Positions 1 to 7,176 of a stretch of DNA of 20,997 nucleotides are shown one piece after another; the first letter of the stretch is position 1; each line of letters opens with the position of its first letter. The notes beneath the pieces were generated by a model. That model made no database searches and was not told the DNA's origin. It worked only from the letters and a program-made list of their open reading frames with translations. Position numbers and translations under genes: made by a program. The DNA comes from JAYVJM01 sp043769275 (GTDB taxonomy: Bacteria; Pseudomonadota; Gammaproteobacteria; Pseudomonadales; UBA7239): positions 1 through 20,997 of the forward strand of contig JAYVJM010000083.1 in NCBI GenBank assembly GCA_043769275.1. The letters run 5' to 3'.

Positions 1-335
1 GCACCAAAAGTGCTCAACAAATAGTCGGTGTATAAATCAAGGTCGGCTTTTTTCATTCGGCAAGCTTATCAGGGGAGGGTTGCGTAACATCAGATATTAT
101 CTCCAAAATAGTAAACGACTTACCGGGTATCCTTCATCTATATGACCGCCAGCTACTGCTGAGCAGCCTTACTCCAAGCTCATAAAGGCAACACAATGCC
201 AATAAAAGTTCCCGCCACAGCATGTGCAATGGGCGCGTACGCGCACCACAGGCAGCAAAAATACGGCACTTGCCGTGACTTTGTGCGGCAACTTGCCGAC
301 AATGTATACAGCCGCAACGGAACGAGGAGCAAGCC
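1..335. other. Upstream region of argA without a recognisable gene
   Basis: No reading frame here has a credible start, ribosome-binding site and recognisable protein. Short frames entering from the left edge stop at about 24, 33 and 143, and none can be tied to a known family. Open frames on the minus strand at 134-584 run antisense into argA and look like shadows. The right part (263-298) holds two palindromes, described separately, and a Shine-Dalgarno sequence at 324-329 serves the GTG start of argA. A weak promoter-like pair (TTGTGC at 281-286, TATACA at 305-310, 18-base spacer) overlaps the palindromes. The left edge may contain the tail of an upstream gene that cannot be identified here. 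Confidence 0.6.
263..298. promoter_or_regulatory. Tandem palindromes (candidate operator) before argA
   Basis: Two related inverted repeats lie side by side: ACGGCA-CT-TGCCGT at 263-276 and CGGCAA-C-TTGCCG at 286-298. Their centres are about 22-23 bp apart, close to two helical turns, which would place two dimers on the same face of the DNA. The second repeat falls between the weak -35-like (281-286) and -10-like (305-310) elements, where a repressor would act. The half-site does not resemble the E. coli ARG box. An RNA hairpin (TTGCCG 270-275 with CGGCAA 286-291) is an alternative reading. The regulator is unknown and the function is inferred. Confidence 0.35.
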
Positions 336-1649
336 GTGGACAAAAAAACGCTGGACATGGTGGGCTGGTTTCGTCACTCGGCACCGTATATCCATGCACA
401 TCGAGGCAAAACTTTTGTGTTGATGTTGCCGGGTGACGCAATTGGCCATGACACATTTACTCAAACGGTTCATGACATCGCCCTGCTCAACAACCTCGGC
501 GTGAAGCTGGTGTTGGCCGTTGGCGCGCGCGCACAAATTGATGACGCACTCACACGCGCTCACGTAAAGCCACAGTTTCATCAAGGATTACGCATTACCG
601 ATACAGCCACGCTGCAAGCAGTCGTGGAGGCGGCCAGCGCAGTACGTACACAAGTCGAGGCTTTGCTGTCCATCGGACTCATTAACTCACCCATGCACGG
701 CGCGCAAATACATGTTGCAGGCGGAAACTTCATCACAGCAAAACCCATCGGCGTGCGCGACGGCATTGATTTTCACTACACCGGCGAAGTGCGTCATGTC
801 GACGTTGCAGCCATCAACGTTGCGCTTAACCACAATGCGATTGTGATATTGCCCTGCCTTGGCTACTCCAGCACGGGCGAAATATTCAACCTCTCGGTGG
901 AAAACCTCGCCGCCGAAGTCACGCTGGCGCTGAATGCCGACAAGTTGATTGCGTTTGTCGACAGCGCTGGCTTATTCACAGAAAACGGCGAGCTTTTACG
1001 CGAAATAAAACCAGAAGCCGCTCAACAACACTTAACAGAAAATACGCTGCCGGAAAACTTGCGCAACCCGCTGCGCGCTTGCCTTTCGGTGGTGAGCCTG
1101 CACGCGAAGGCGCGTGCGCATTTAATTAGCTACAGCCGTAACGGCGCACTGCTGGAGGAGCTGTTTACACGCGAAGGCAACGGCACACTGCTGGCCTTTA
1201 AGAGTGCGGAATCCATACGCAAAGCCAACGTGGGTGACGCGGGTGGAATTTTAGAGCTTATTGCGCCGCTGGAGGCGGATGGCGTGCTGGTAAGGCGCTC
1301 ACGTGACATTCTGGAAAATGAAATCGACCATTTTACCGTGATGGAATACGACGGCTTAATTGCTGCCTGCATCGCGCTGTATCCTTACGCTGACATGGCA
1401 GAAGTGGCTTGCATTGCCACGCACCCGCATTATCAGGGAAGTAAACGCGCCTCCGCACTGCTCGATCATGCCGAAAATCAGGCACATGCAATGGGCATCA
1501 AAAAACTGTTTGTGCTCACCACACAAACGGCACACTGGTTTCTTGAGAAAGGCTTTATCGCGGCCGACCTGTCTGCTTTACCCGCCCAAAAACAACACCT
1601 ATATAACTACCAGCGCAATTCCAAAATCTTTATTAAAACAATCCAATAA
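336..1649 (+). CDS. argA: N-acetylglutamate synthase (amino-acid N-acetyltransferase)
   Basis: Transfers acetyl from acetyl-CoA to glutamate, the first step of arginine synthesis; it is cytosolic and in its relatives feedback-inhibited by arginine. The 437-residue length is normal for the classical two-domain enzyme. Residues 1 to about 285 form the amino-acid-kinase-like domain (MLPGD near 30-34; an AGGNFITAKPIG-type stretch mid-domain). Residues from about 291 form the GNAT acetyltransferase domain, with VACIATHPHYQG near 357, a conserved LFVLTTQTAHWF segment near 391 and an LYNYQRNSK tail. The acetyl-CoA loop reads QGSKRA rather than RGGGRG, a position that is also variable in E. coli ArgA. 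The GTG start at 336 is set by GAGGAG at 324-329, six bases upstream, and leaves the expected N-terminus. The gene stands alone, with a 417-base gap behind it. Confidence 0.95.
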   Translation: MDKKTLDMVGWFRHSAPYIHAHRGKTFVLMLPGDAIGHDTFTQTVHDIALLNNLGVKLVLAVGARAQIDDALTRAHVKPQFHQGLRITDTATLQAVVEAASAVRTQVEALLSIGLINSPMHGAQIHVAGGNFITAKPIGVRDGIDFHYTGEVRHVDVAAINVALNHNAIVILPCLGYSSTGEIFNLSVENLAAEVTLALNADKLIAFVDSAGLFTENGELLREIKPEAAQQHLTENTLPENLRNPLRACLSVVSLHAKARAHLISYSRNGALLEELFTREGNGTLLAFKSAESIRKANVGDAGGILELIAPLEADGVLVRRSRDILENEIDHFTVMEYDGLIAACIALYPYADMAEVACIATHPHYQGSKRASALLDHAENQAHAMGIKKLFVLTTQTAHWFLEKGFIAADLSALPAQKQHLYNYQRNSKIFIKTIQ

Positions 1650-2066
1650 CGCAAACCGACCAAGCCGCATACTGAATTATCGTTATGCGTTATCTGCCCA
1701 CAAAGACCCTAGCCGGCAGCAACGCGGCTGCGGCTTTCCAAACAGGCTGCCCTGCGCTACATCAAGTCCTGTGCCTCCTGCAACAAATAGTTCAAGGTAT
1801 GCAGTGTGCGCGCCAACCGGTCAGAAACGGCATGAAAAAAACAGAGCAGCACTTTACTCGTTAATGCTCTATTTACGAAGAAGACAGCGACTGCCCTTTT
1901 GTGCGCGGCATATCGACCGTTGCATTGCTGCAACCGCCGTACAGGAATTGCACAACCAGGCAGCCACAGGTAAAAAATCTATTACTATCTCTGTAATATG
2001 CCCCCCCGCACTCAAACTCAGCCCTGCGAACCGTTTTATTTGGCCTTTTTTCAAGGTGGGAGATTT
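1650..2066. other. 417-base gap between argA and the Gcr-like gene
   Basis: No gene is recognised. A third frame stays open from inside argA (1360) to 2130 but its product is low in recognisable features and rich in R, P and C, as expected of a chance frame. A 59-codon frame at 1685-1864 has no ribosome-binding site. Two hairpins can be drawn: AGCCGGCAGC/GCTGCGGCT at 1711-1735 (one bulge) and GTTGCA-TTGC-TGCAAC at 1919-1934. A weak promoter-like pair, TTGCAC at 1948-1953 and TAAAAA at 1971-1976 with a 17-base spacer, could drive the next gene. The stretch may be a regulatory region or the remnant of a lost gene; the sequence does not decide between these. Confidence 0.5.
1711..1737 (+). terminator. 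Weak terminator-like hairpin after argA
   Basis: About 60 bases after the argA stop, AGCCGGCAGC (1711-1720) can pair with GCTGCGGCT (1727-1735) around a six-base loop, with one bulged G. Only three T residues follow, so intrinsic termination would be poor; it may simply be a structured 3' end. Confidence 0.25.
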
Positions 2067-4058
2067 ATGCCTTTCGCGCCAGACCAACAGACTACCTATA
2101 AGACACTGGATATCGCCCTACATAGGCTAGTCTGCGACCACGATACCGACCCGCTACAACAGATTATCGCGCTCGTAGACACCCTGCGCTGCGCCGACAA
2201 AGCCCAAGCACTGCTCCGCTGGCGTTACATGAATGCGCAACTGGCTGCCTCACAAGACTTGCGTTACGCACTGCGGCACACGCTACTACGCCTGTTTGCG
2301 GAAAAACACCAAATGGTTTTTTATACCGAGGCAGGGCTTCTCCCGAACACCGGATTTTTCTCAGAATTGAACCGAAAAATCAGGCATAAACTGCTGCCAG
2401 AACTACTCGACAAAAACGATATGCGCGACTGTATATCACTGATTTTCTCGCATACGGACGATAACGCTTGGCTAGACTCCCTGCCGCTAGCCGAACGTGG
2501 TGCTTTCTGGGAGCTTCTTGGTCTCCATGCCGGCGAAGATGCCGCACTCATCAACGACATAATCGAACAACTGCTCAATGCCGCACTCATACTTTCACAC
2601 CGTATTAGCGCGATGGGGCTTGAGCCAGAATTGCTGCGCGTACATCCACGCTTACGCGACCAAGAATCGCCATTTATCGCGATGAATATGGAGATGATCG
2701 CCTTTGTAGAAAGCTTTCGCCGCAGCATTCTCTCAGAAGCGCCCGCCGATGACGGTGCTCATCTACTGGTATTGCTCGATCAATGCCGCGACGTTGTACA
2801 GCGCGCCCGCCTGAGTAGCGCCAAGGTCGGCACCAGCATGTCTTTAAGCTTTTTATTGGTGCGATTGTCGCAACACATCACCCGTCTACTGCTATTGGTG
2901 CATGTGATGACCGTGCGCTTCCATCCCGACGCACCCCATGAGCTGCTGCGCTCATGGGCTGATTTTTTAAGAGAGGCACTTGTTGGCGAACGCCAGCGCA
3001 ACAGCATCAGCCAACACTTTTCCAACATCCTCAGCCTGCTGGCTCTGCGCGTAACGGACAATGCGGCTCGCACCGGTGAGCACTATATTGCCCGCAACAG
3101 AGCAGAATGGTGGGGAATTTTGCGTGCAGCCGCCGGTGCCGGCGCGCTAATTGCCGTCATTGGCCTCCTGAAAATACTCAGTTACAGCTTGAATCTAGGC
3201 ATCGTCAAACAATCAATAATGAACAGCGCCATTTACGCAGGCGGCTTCCTGCTCATCTACCGACTGCACTGGGTTATTGCCACCAAACAGCCGGCCATGA
3301 CGGCCGCCACACTGGCAAACAGCATTAGCCAAAGCAGTGGCCGTTTACGCGAAGTCGAAAAAATTGCCGACCTTGTGACCGCCACTTTTCGCAGCCAGAT
3401 GGCGGCGATTGCTGGCAACATCATGGTGGCACTGCCACTGGCCGCGTTAATCGGCGCAGCATTTACACTCAACAATGGCGCAGAACTGCTCAGCACAGAA
3501 AAAGCGTACAAACTATTGGCCGACCTCGACCCACTACACAGCTTGGTTTTACTGCACGCAGCAATTGCCGGCGTATGGCTTTTTTTGGCCGGCCTCGTAT
3601 CCGGCTACCTCGATAATGAAGCGGTTTATCGGCAAACTGGCGAGCGTATCGCGCAACTGCCCTCGCTGTGCCGGCTGCTAGGCAACGCAAGGGCTGCGCA
3701 ACTGGGTGCTTATTTGGCGCGCAATGCGGGGGGCTTAGGCGGCAATATCTTTTTCGGCTGCATGCTGGGACTGACCCCGCTGCTAGGCTTTATGCTGGAC
3801 TTGCCCATTGATGTTCGTCATGTCGCGCTCTCATCCGCGAATGTGGGCTACGCGCTAACGGCACTCGATTTTTCAGTCGATCAGCACTTGGTGATTATCA
3901 CCACAATGGGTTTGCTATTGGTGGGTCTGGTCAACCTTGGCGTGAGTTTTTTGCTGGCCTTATGGGTTGCCATGCGAGCCCGCAAAGTCAGCTTTTGGCG
4001 CGTAGCGGCCGTCTTACCTGTACTTGCAAAACGTTTGATTCCTACGCCTGTGCAATGA
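2067..4058 (+). CDS. Gcr-type membrane protein (PF10136, labelled site-specific recombinase)
   Basis: The 663-residue product matches the family annotated as site-specific recombinase after the gonococcal gcr gene; the biochemical role is not established. About 345 N-terminal residues are soluble and helix-rich. The C-terminal half has about six hydrophobic segments (near residues 353-375, 388-405, 445-468, 490-515, 558-577 and 608-636). The family hallmark lies between the last two: a GGNIFFGCMLG segment followed by a DVRHVALSSANVGYA segment. No serine- or tyrosine-recombinase catalytic motif is visible, so the protein looks like a membrane protein of unknown function. ATG at 2067 is chosen because AAGGTGGGAG lies just upstream at 2053-2062; an in-frame ATG at 1998 lacks a ribosome-binding site. 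It precedes zapE by 67 bases and may be cotranscribed with it. Confidence 0.8.
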   Translation: MPFAPDQQTTYKTLDIALHRLVCDHDTDPLQQIIALVDTLRCADKAQALLRWRYMNAQLAASQDLRYALRHTLLRLFAEKHQMVFYTEAGLLPNTGFFSELNRKIRHKLLPELLDKNDMRDCISLIFSHTDDNAWLDSLPLAERGAFWELLGLHAGEDAALINDIIEQLLNAALILSHRISAMGLEPELLRVHPRLRDQESPFIAMNMEMIAFVESFRRSILSEAPADDGAHLLVLLDQCRDVVQRARLSSAKVGTSMSLSFLLVRLSQHITRLLLLVHVMTVRFHPDAPHELLRSWADFLREALVGERQRNSISQHFSNILSLLALRVTDNAARTGEHYIARNRAEWWGILRAAAGAGALIAVIGLLKILSYSLNLGIVKQSIMNSAIYAGGFLLIYRLHWVIATKQPAMTAATLANSISQSSGRLREVEKIADLVTATFRSQMAAIAGNIMVALPLAALIGAAFTLNNGAELLSTEKAYKLLADLDPLHSLVLLHAAIAGVWLFLAGLVSGYLDNEAVYRQTGERIAQLPSLCRLLGNARAAQLGAYLARNAGGLGGNIFFGCMLGLTPLLGFMLDLPIDVRHVALSSANVGYALTALDFSVDQHLVIITTMGLLLVGLVNLGVSFLLALWVAMRARKVSFWRVAAVLPVLAKRLIPTPVQ

Positions 4059-4125
4059 GGCCGGTCATTGATTAAGCGACTCGGGCTGGCTACAGTTGAC
4101 GCATTTTTGGCCAGACTCCTTGCTT

Positions 4126-5211
4126 ATGACACCCATTGAACGCTACAAAGTTGACTTACAACGCCCAGAGTTTGTAGCCGACCCCGCACAACACGCCGCC
4201 GTTAAACACCTACAGCGTCTGTATGATGACTTGCTGGCATGCACAACTAGCCCAAGTTTTTTCGGGCGCATTTTTGGCGCGCATCAAGCCAAGGCTTGTA
4301 GAGGTCTATATTTTTGGGGCGGTGTCGGGCGCGGCAAAACATACCTGATGGACACCTTTTACGAAGCGCTCCCGTTCGAAAGCAAACTGCGCCTACATTT
4401 CCATCGTTTTATGCGCCGCGTACATCAGGAGCTGCGCACGCTAAAAGATCAAAAAGACCCGCTGGATATCGTGGCGGATCGCCTTTCCCGCGAAGCCAGA
4501 GTACTTTGTTTTGATGAGTTTTTTGTCTCCGACATTGCCGATGCCATGATTCTTGGCGGCCTTATGCAAAAACTCTTTGCACGCGGCGTTTCTTTGGTGG
4601 CAACATCGAATATCGCACCCGACAGACTCTATGAAAACGGATTGCAACGTGAGCGTTTTCTGCCCGCCATCAAAGCGCTTAACGCCAATGTCGATGTCAT
4701 CAATGTGGATGGCGGCACCGATTACCGGCTGCGCGCACTGGAACAGGCCGCGCTATATCACTACCCATTGAATGCCGATACCGAAGCCCGCCTTGCGCAC
4801 AACTTTTCTCAGCTTTCAATAGAAGCGGGGCGTGAAAATCTCATGTTGGAAATTGAAGGCCGCATGATTCCATCACGCCGCGTAACAGAGGATGTGGCTT
4901 GGTTTGATTTTGCAGCACTTTGTGATGGCCCGCGCTCACAAAATGATTACATTGAGCTAGCGCGCGAATATCACGCAGTGATTCTCTCAAACATCCCCCA
5001 ATTGCACGCCGGCATAGACGACCAAGTGCGCCGTTTTGTGAACCTCGTTGATGAATTTTACGACCGTAACGTGAAGCTGGTTGTGTCCGCCGCCACGCCA
5101 CTGGCTGAACTGTACACCGGCGGGTGCCTAAGTTTTGAATTTCAGCGCACACAAAGCCGGCTACAGGAAATGCAGTCGTACGAGTATCTAGCGCGCGAAC
5201 ACAAAGCTTAA
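4126..5211 (+). CDS. zapE: Cell division protein ZapE (AFG1-like ATPase)
   Basis: ZapE is a peripheral, cytosolic P-loop ATPase of the AFG1 family; in E. coli it acts at the FtsZ ring late in constriction. The 361-residue length fits. Walker A reads GGVGRGKT at residues 65-72, Walker B reads LCFDEF at about 127-132, and an LVATSN sensor-like segment follows near residue 160. The C-terminus (ELYTGGCLSFEFQRTQSRL followed by an EM..YEYL segment) is typical of the family. The start is placed at ATG 4126 (MTPIERYK), which matches how family members begin. A TTG at 4096 would add ten residues; neither start has a strong Shine-Dalgarno sequence, so the start is the least certain part. It follows the Gcr-like gene and precedes panC, which has its own promoter. 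Confidence 0.92.
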   Translation: MTPIERYKVDLQRPEFVADPAQHAAVKHLQRLYDDLLACTTSPSFFGRIFGAHQAKACRGLYFWGGVGRGKTYLMDTFYEALPFESKLRLHFHRFMRRVHQELRTLKDQKDPLDIVADRLSREARVLCFDEFFVSDIADAMILGGLMQKLFARGVSLVATSNIAPDRLYENGLQRERFLPAIKALNANVDVINVDGGTDYRLRALEQAALYHYPLNADTEARLAHNFSQLSIEAGRENLMLEIEGRMIPSRRVTEDVAWFDFAALCDGPRSQNDYIELAREYHAVILSNIPQLHAGIDDQVRRFVNLVDEFYDRNVKLVVSAATPLAELYTGGCLSFEFQRTQSRLQEMQSYEYLAREHKA

Positions 5212-5256
5212 TAAAAGCGACTCGAAGACGTTATTTCCATCAGTTTCTCCTAAAAA

Positions 5257-5269
5257 GACAAGGCTTGTC
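5257..5269. promoter_or_regulatory. Perfect palindrome over the panC -35 box (candidate operator)
   Basis: GACAAG-G-CTTGTC at 5257-5269 is a perfect inverted repeat around one central base. Five of the six bases of the -35 element at 5265-5270 lie within its right arm. A protein bound here would block RNA polymerase. No known regulator is assigned. Confidence 0.4.
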
Positions 5270-5294
5270 ATTGGCAACTTTAGCCCTGTATGAT
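5265..5294 (+). promoter_or_regulatory. Sigma-70 promoter of panCD
   Basis: TTGTCA (5265-5270) and TATGAT (5289-5294) each match five of six consensus bases and are separated by 18 bases. Transcription would begin near 5301, giving a leader of about 28 bases before the panC ATG at 5329. The -10 box overlaps an in-frame ATG at 5290, which argues that this ATG is not the translation start. Confidence 0.7.
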
Positions 5295-5328
5295 CCCGCC
5301 CCCCCTTACATCTAAGGTGCACTTCAGC

Positions 5329-6189
5329 ATGCAGAGCTATCAGCGCGTGGTCGATTTGCGTGAATCATTGGCACCTACACGCGCCTCTGGCAAACGCATT
5401 GCCTTTGTTCCCACCATGGGCAATTTGCATGAAGGCCACATGCAATTGATCCGACTGGCTCATCAACATGCAGATGTAGTCGTTGCGAGCATTTTCGTTA
5501 ATCCCCTGCAGTTTGGACTAAACGAAGACTGGGAGATGTATCCGCGAATGCTGGCATCTGACACAACGCAACTCATGCAAGAAAAATGCGACTACCTCTT
5601 CTGCCCCACTGAGCAAGAGATATATCCCAATGGCATGGAAACACAAACCAAAGTTATTGTGCCAACGATGACCGACATCTTATGCGGTGCATCGCGGCCT
5701 GGGCATTTCACCGGCGTGACAACCATCGTGGCCAAATTATTTAACATGGTACTGCCCCATGTCGCAATTTTAGGCATTAAAGATTACCAGCAGCTCACAG
5801 TAATCCGTCGCATGGTAGAAGATTTGTGTTTCCCAATAGATATCGTAGCGGCACCGACTGCCCGTGCGCCAGACGGCTTGGCACTTAGCTCACGCAATGC
5901 CTATTTAAATAAAACAGAACGCGAACAGTCCACTGCCTTGCACAAAACGCTCCTCTGGGTACAGTGCCAACTTAAGGACGGCCGCCGTGATTACGTACAA
6001 TTGGAAACGCAGGGACAACAAAAACTACTGGACGCGGGGATGCGCCCAGACTATCTTTCCGTTCGCCAAGCACAAACACTGGAGCTTGCCACAGCAGCAG
6101 ACACTGAAATCGTCGTGCTGGCGGCAGTTTACTTAGGCCGAACACGCCTAATCGACAATCTAACAATCCAGCTAAACCACATGGTTTAG
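5329..6189 (+). CDS. panC: Pantothenate synthetase
   Basis: Condenses pantoate with beta-alanine using ATP, through a pantoyl-adenylate, to make pantothenate for coenzyme A. The 286 residues are the usual length. Visible signatures are PTMGNLHEGH at 28-37 (HxGH nucleotide-binding motif), NPLQFG at 58-63 (pantoate site), RPGHFTGV at 123-130, KDYQQ at 151-155 and LSSRNAYL at about 186-193 (KMSKS-like region). The residue before KD is Ile where many homologues have Glu. ATG 5329 is preferred over ATG 5290 because AAGGTG lies nine bases upstream, the protein then has standard length, and 5290 is inside the -10 box. panD follows after 26 bases, so the beta-alanine producer and its consumer are cotranscribed. 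No panB is nearby. Confidence 0.96.
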   Translation: MQSYQRVVDLRESLAPTRASGKRIAFVPTMGNLHEGHMQLIRLAHQHADVVVASIFVNPLQFGLNEDWEMYPRMLASDTTQLMQEKCDYLFCPTEQEIYPNGMETQTKVIVPTMTDILCGASRPGHFTGVTTIVAKLFNMVLPHVAILGIKDYQQLTVIRRMVEDLCFPIDIVAAPTARAPDGLALSSRNAYLNKTEREQSTALHKTLLWVQCQLKDGRRDYVQLETQGQQKLLDAGMRPDYLSVRQAQTLELATAADTEIVVLAAVYLGRTRLIDNLTIQLNHMV

Positions 6190-6215
6190 CACTTGCACAC
6201 GCGGAGGTTTAAGCG

Positions 6216-6596
6216 ATGCAAACCATCATGCTAAAAGCAAAACTACACCAGGCACGCGTTACCCATGCAGAGCTGGAATACGACGGATCCTGTGCTATTG
6301 ACATGAATCTGGCCAAACTTGCCGGAATGCGCGAGTTCGAACAAATTCAAATCTACAACATAAGTAATGGGGAGCGTTTTACAACCTATGTGATTCTGGC
6401 CGAAGCCGGTTCGGGGATTATTTCTGTAAACGGTGCGGCTGCACACAAAGCCAAACCAGGGGATCGCGTGATTATCTGCGCTTATGCCAACTACAGCGAG
6501 CAAGAAATGCTTAACCACAACCCAAAACTGTTGTACCTCGATAACAACAACCACGTTACACGCTCCGCCAACACAATTCCCGTACAGGCGGCTTAA
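6216..6596 (+). CDS. panD: Aspartate 1-decarboxylase (pro-enzyme)
   Basis: Decarboxylates L-aspartate to beta-alanine, the second substrate of PanC. It is made as a pro-protein that cleaves between Gly24 and Ser25, leaving a pyruvoyl group on the new N-terminus. All key positions fall at E. coli numbering: K9, H11, G24-S25 within YDGSCAID, R54, Y58 and N72. The 126-residue length is normal. GGAGG at 6203-6207, eight bases upstream, fixes the ATG at 6216. It is the last gene of the panCD transcript, ended by the hairpin at 6643-6673, and converges on rplQ. Confidence 0.97.
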   Translation: MQTIMLKAKLHQARVTHAELEYDGSCAIDMNLAKLAGMREFEQIQIYNISNGERFTTYVILAEAGSGIISVNGAAAHKAKPGDRVIICAYANYSEQEMLNHNPKLLYLDNNNHVTRSANTIPVQAA

Positions 6597-6642
6597 GGGC
6601 TTTAACCTAGGGCGGAAATGGGAAGACTGTAGTGTATCGTGC

Positions 6643-6673
6643 AAAAAAAACGCCAGACAAGTCTGGCGTTTTT
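6643..6673. terminator. Bidirectional intrinsic terminator between panD and rplQ
   Basis: The stem CGCCAGA (6651-6657) pairs perfectly with TCTGGCG (6662-6668) around CAAG. An A tract (6643-6650) precedes it and a T tract (6669-6673) follows it, so the same hairpin with a U tract forms whichever strand is transcribed. It lies 47 bases after the panD stop and 25 bases after the rplQ stop, ending both convergent operons. Confidence 0.9.
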
Positions 6674-6697
6674 AAATATCAACACGGACAATAAATT

Positions 6698-7108
6698 TTA
6701 TGCCTCGGTATCTGTCTCTGTATCCATAACGTCATCCGGCTTGATTTTTTCTGGACGATTAACCAGTTCAACATAAGCCATAGGCGCTTTATCGCCCGCA
6801 CGCACACCACATTTGATAATGCGCAAATAACCGCCTGGGCGAGACTCATAACGCGGGCCAATCTCAGTAAACAGCTTGCCCACAACAACCTTGCAACGCA
6901 AGCGGTTAAAAGCCAAACGGCGATTAGCCACTGAATCAATCTTGGCTAAAGTAATCAAAGGCTCCGCAACACGGCGCAGCTCTTTTGCTTTTGGCACTGT
7001 TGTTCTAATGATTTCATGATCCAGCAAAGAAGCAGCCATATTACGAAACATGGCTTTGCGGTGTGAACTGGTGCGATTGAGTTGACGACCGCTGAGTCTG
7101 TGGCGCAT
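6698..7108 (-). CDS. rplQ: 50S ribosomal protein L17 (bL17)
   Basis: bL17 sits near the peptide exit tunnel rim of the large subunit. The 136-residue product begins MRHRLSGRQLNRTSSHR and contains the characteristic RKAMFRNMAASLL, TTVPKAKELRR and GGYLRI segments. The C-terminus carries an acidic tail (DTETDTEA) that is a little longer than in E. coli. An AGAAGG-type site lies upstream of the ATG. It is the last gene of the alpha operon, 68 bases after rpoA as in many gammaproteobacteria, and its transcript ends at the convergent hairpin shared with panD. Confidence 0.98.
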   Translation of the reverse strand: MRHRLSGRQLNRTSSHRKAMFRNMAASLLDHEIIRTTVPKAKELRRVAEPLITLAKIDSVANRRLAFNRLRCKVVVGKLFTEIGPRYESRPGGYLRIIKCGVRAGDKAPMAYVELVNRPEKIKPDDVMDTETDTEA

Positions 7109-7176
7109 ATAAACTACCTTCTAAATTTGTACTTTAAATTAATATGAGCACGCAGTGTGACATATCCCATAAAAAA

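Noticed and set aside
196..423. Plus-strand open frames of 70-75 codons overlapping the argA start
   Set aside because: Out of frame with argA, no Shine-Dalgarno sequence, product not protein-like.
180..584. Open frame of 134 codons on the minus strand before and inside argA
   Set aside because: Antisense to argA, rich in Cys and His, no ribosome-binding site and no recognisable family.
1685..1864. 59-codon frame in the gap after argA
   Set aside because: No ribosome-binding site, no hydrophobic or domain pattern, no family recognised.
1998..2066. 23-residue N-terminal extension of the Gcr-like protein
   Set aside because: ATG 1998 lacks a ribosome-binding site, whereas ATG 2067 has a good one and gives normal length.
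1360..2130. 256-codon plus-strand frame spanning the end of argA, the gap and the start of the Gcr-like gene
   Set aside because: Overlaps two real genes in another frame, and composition (many R, P, C and N) suggests chance openness.
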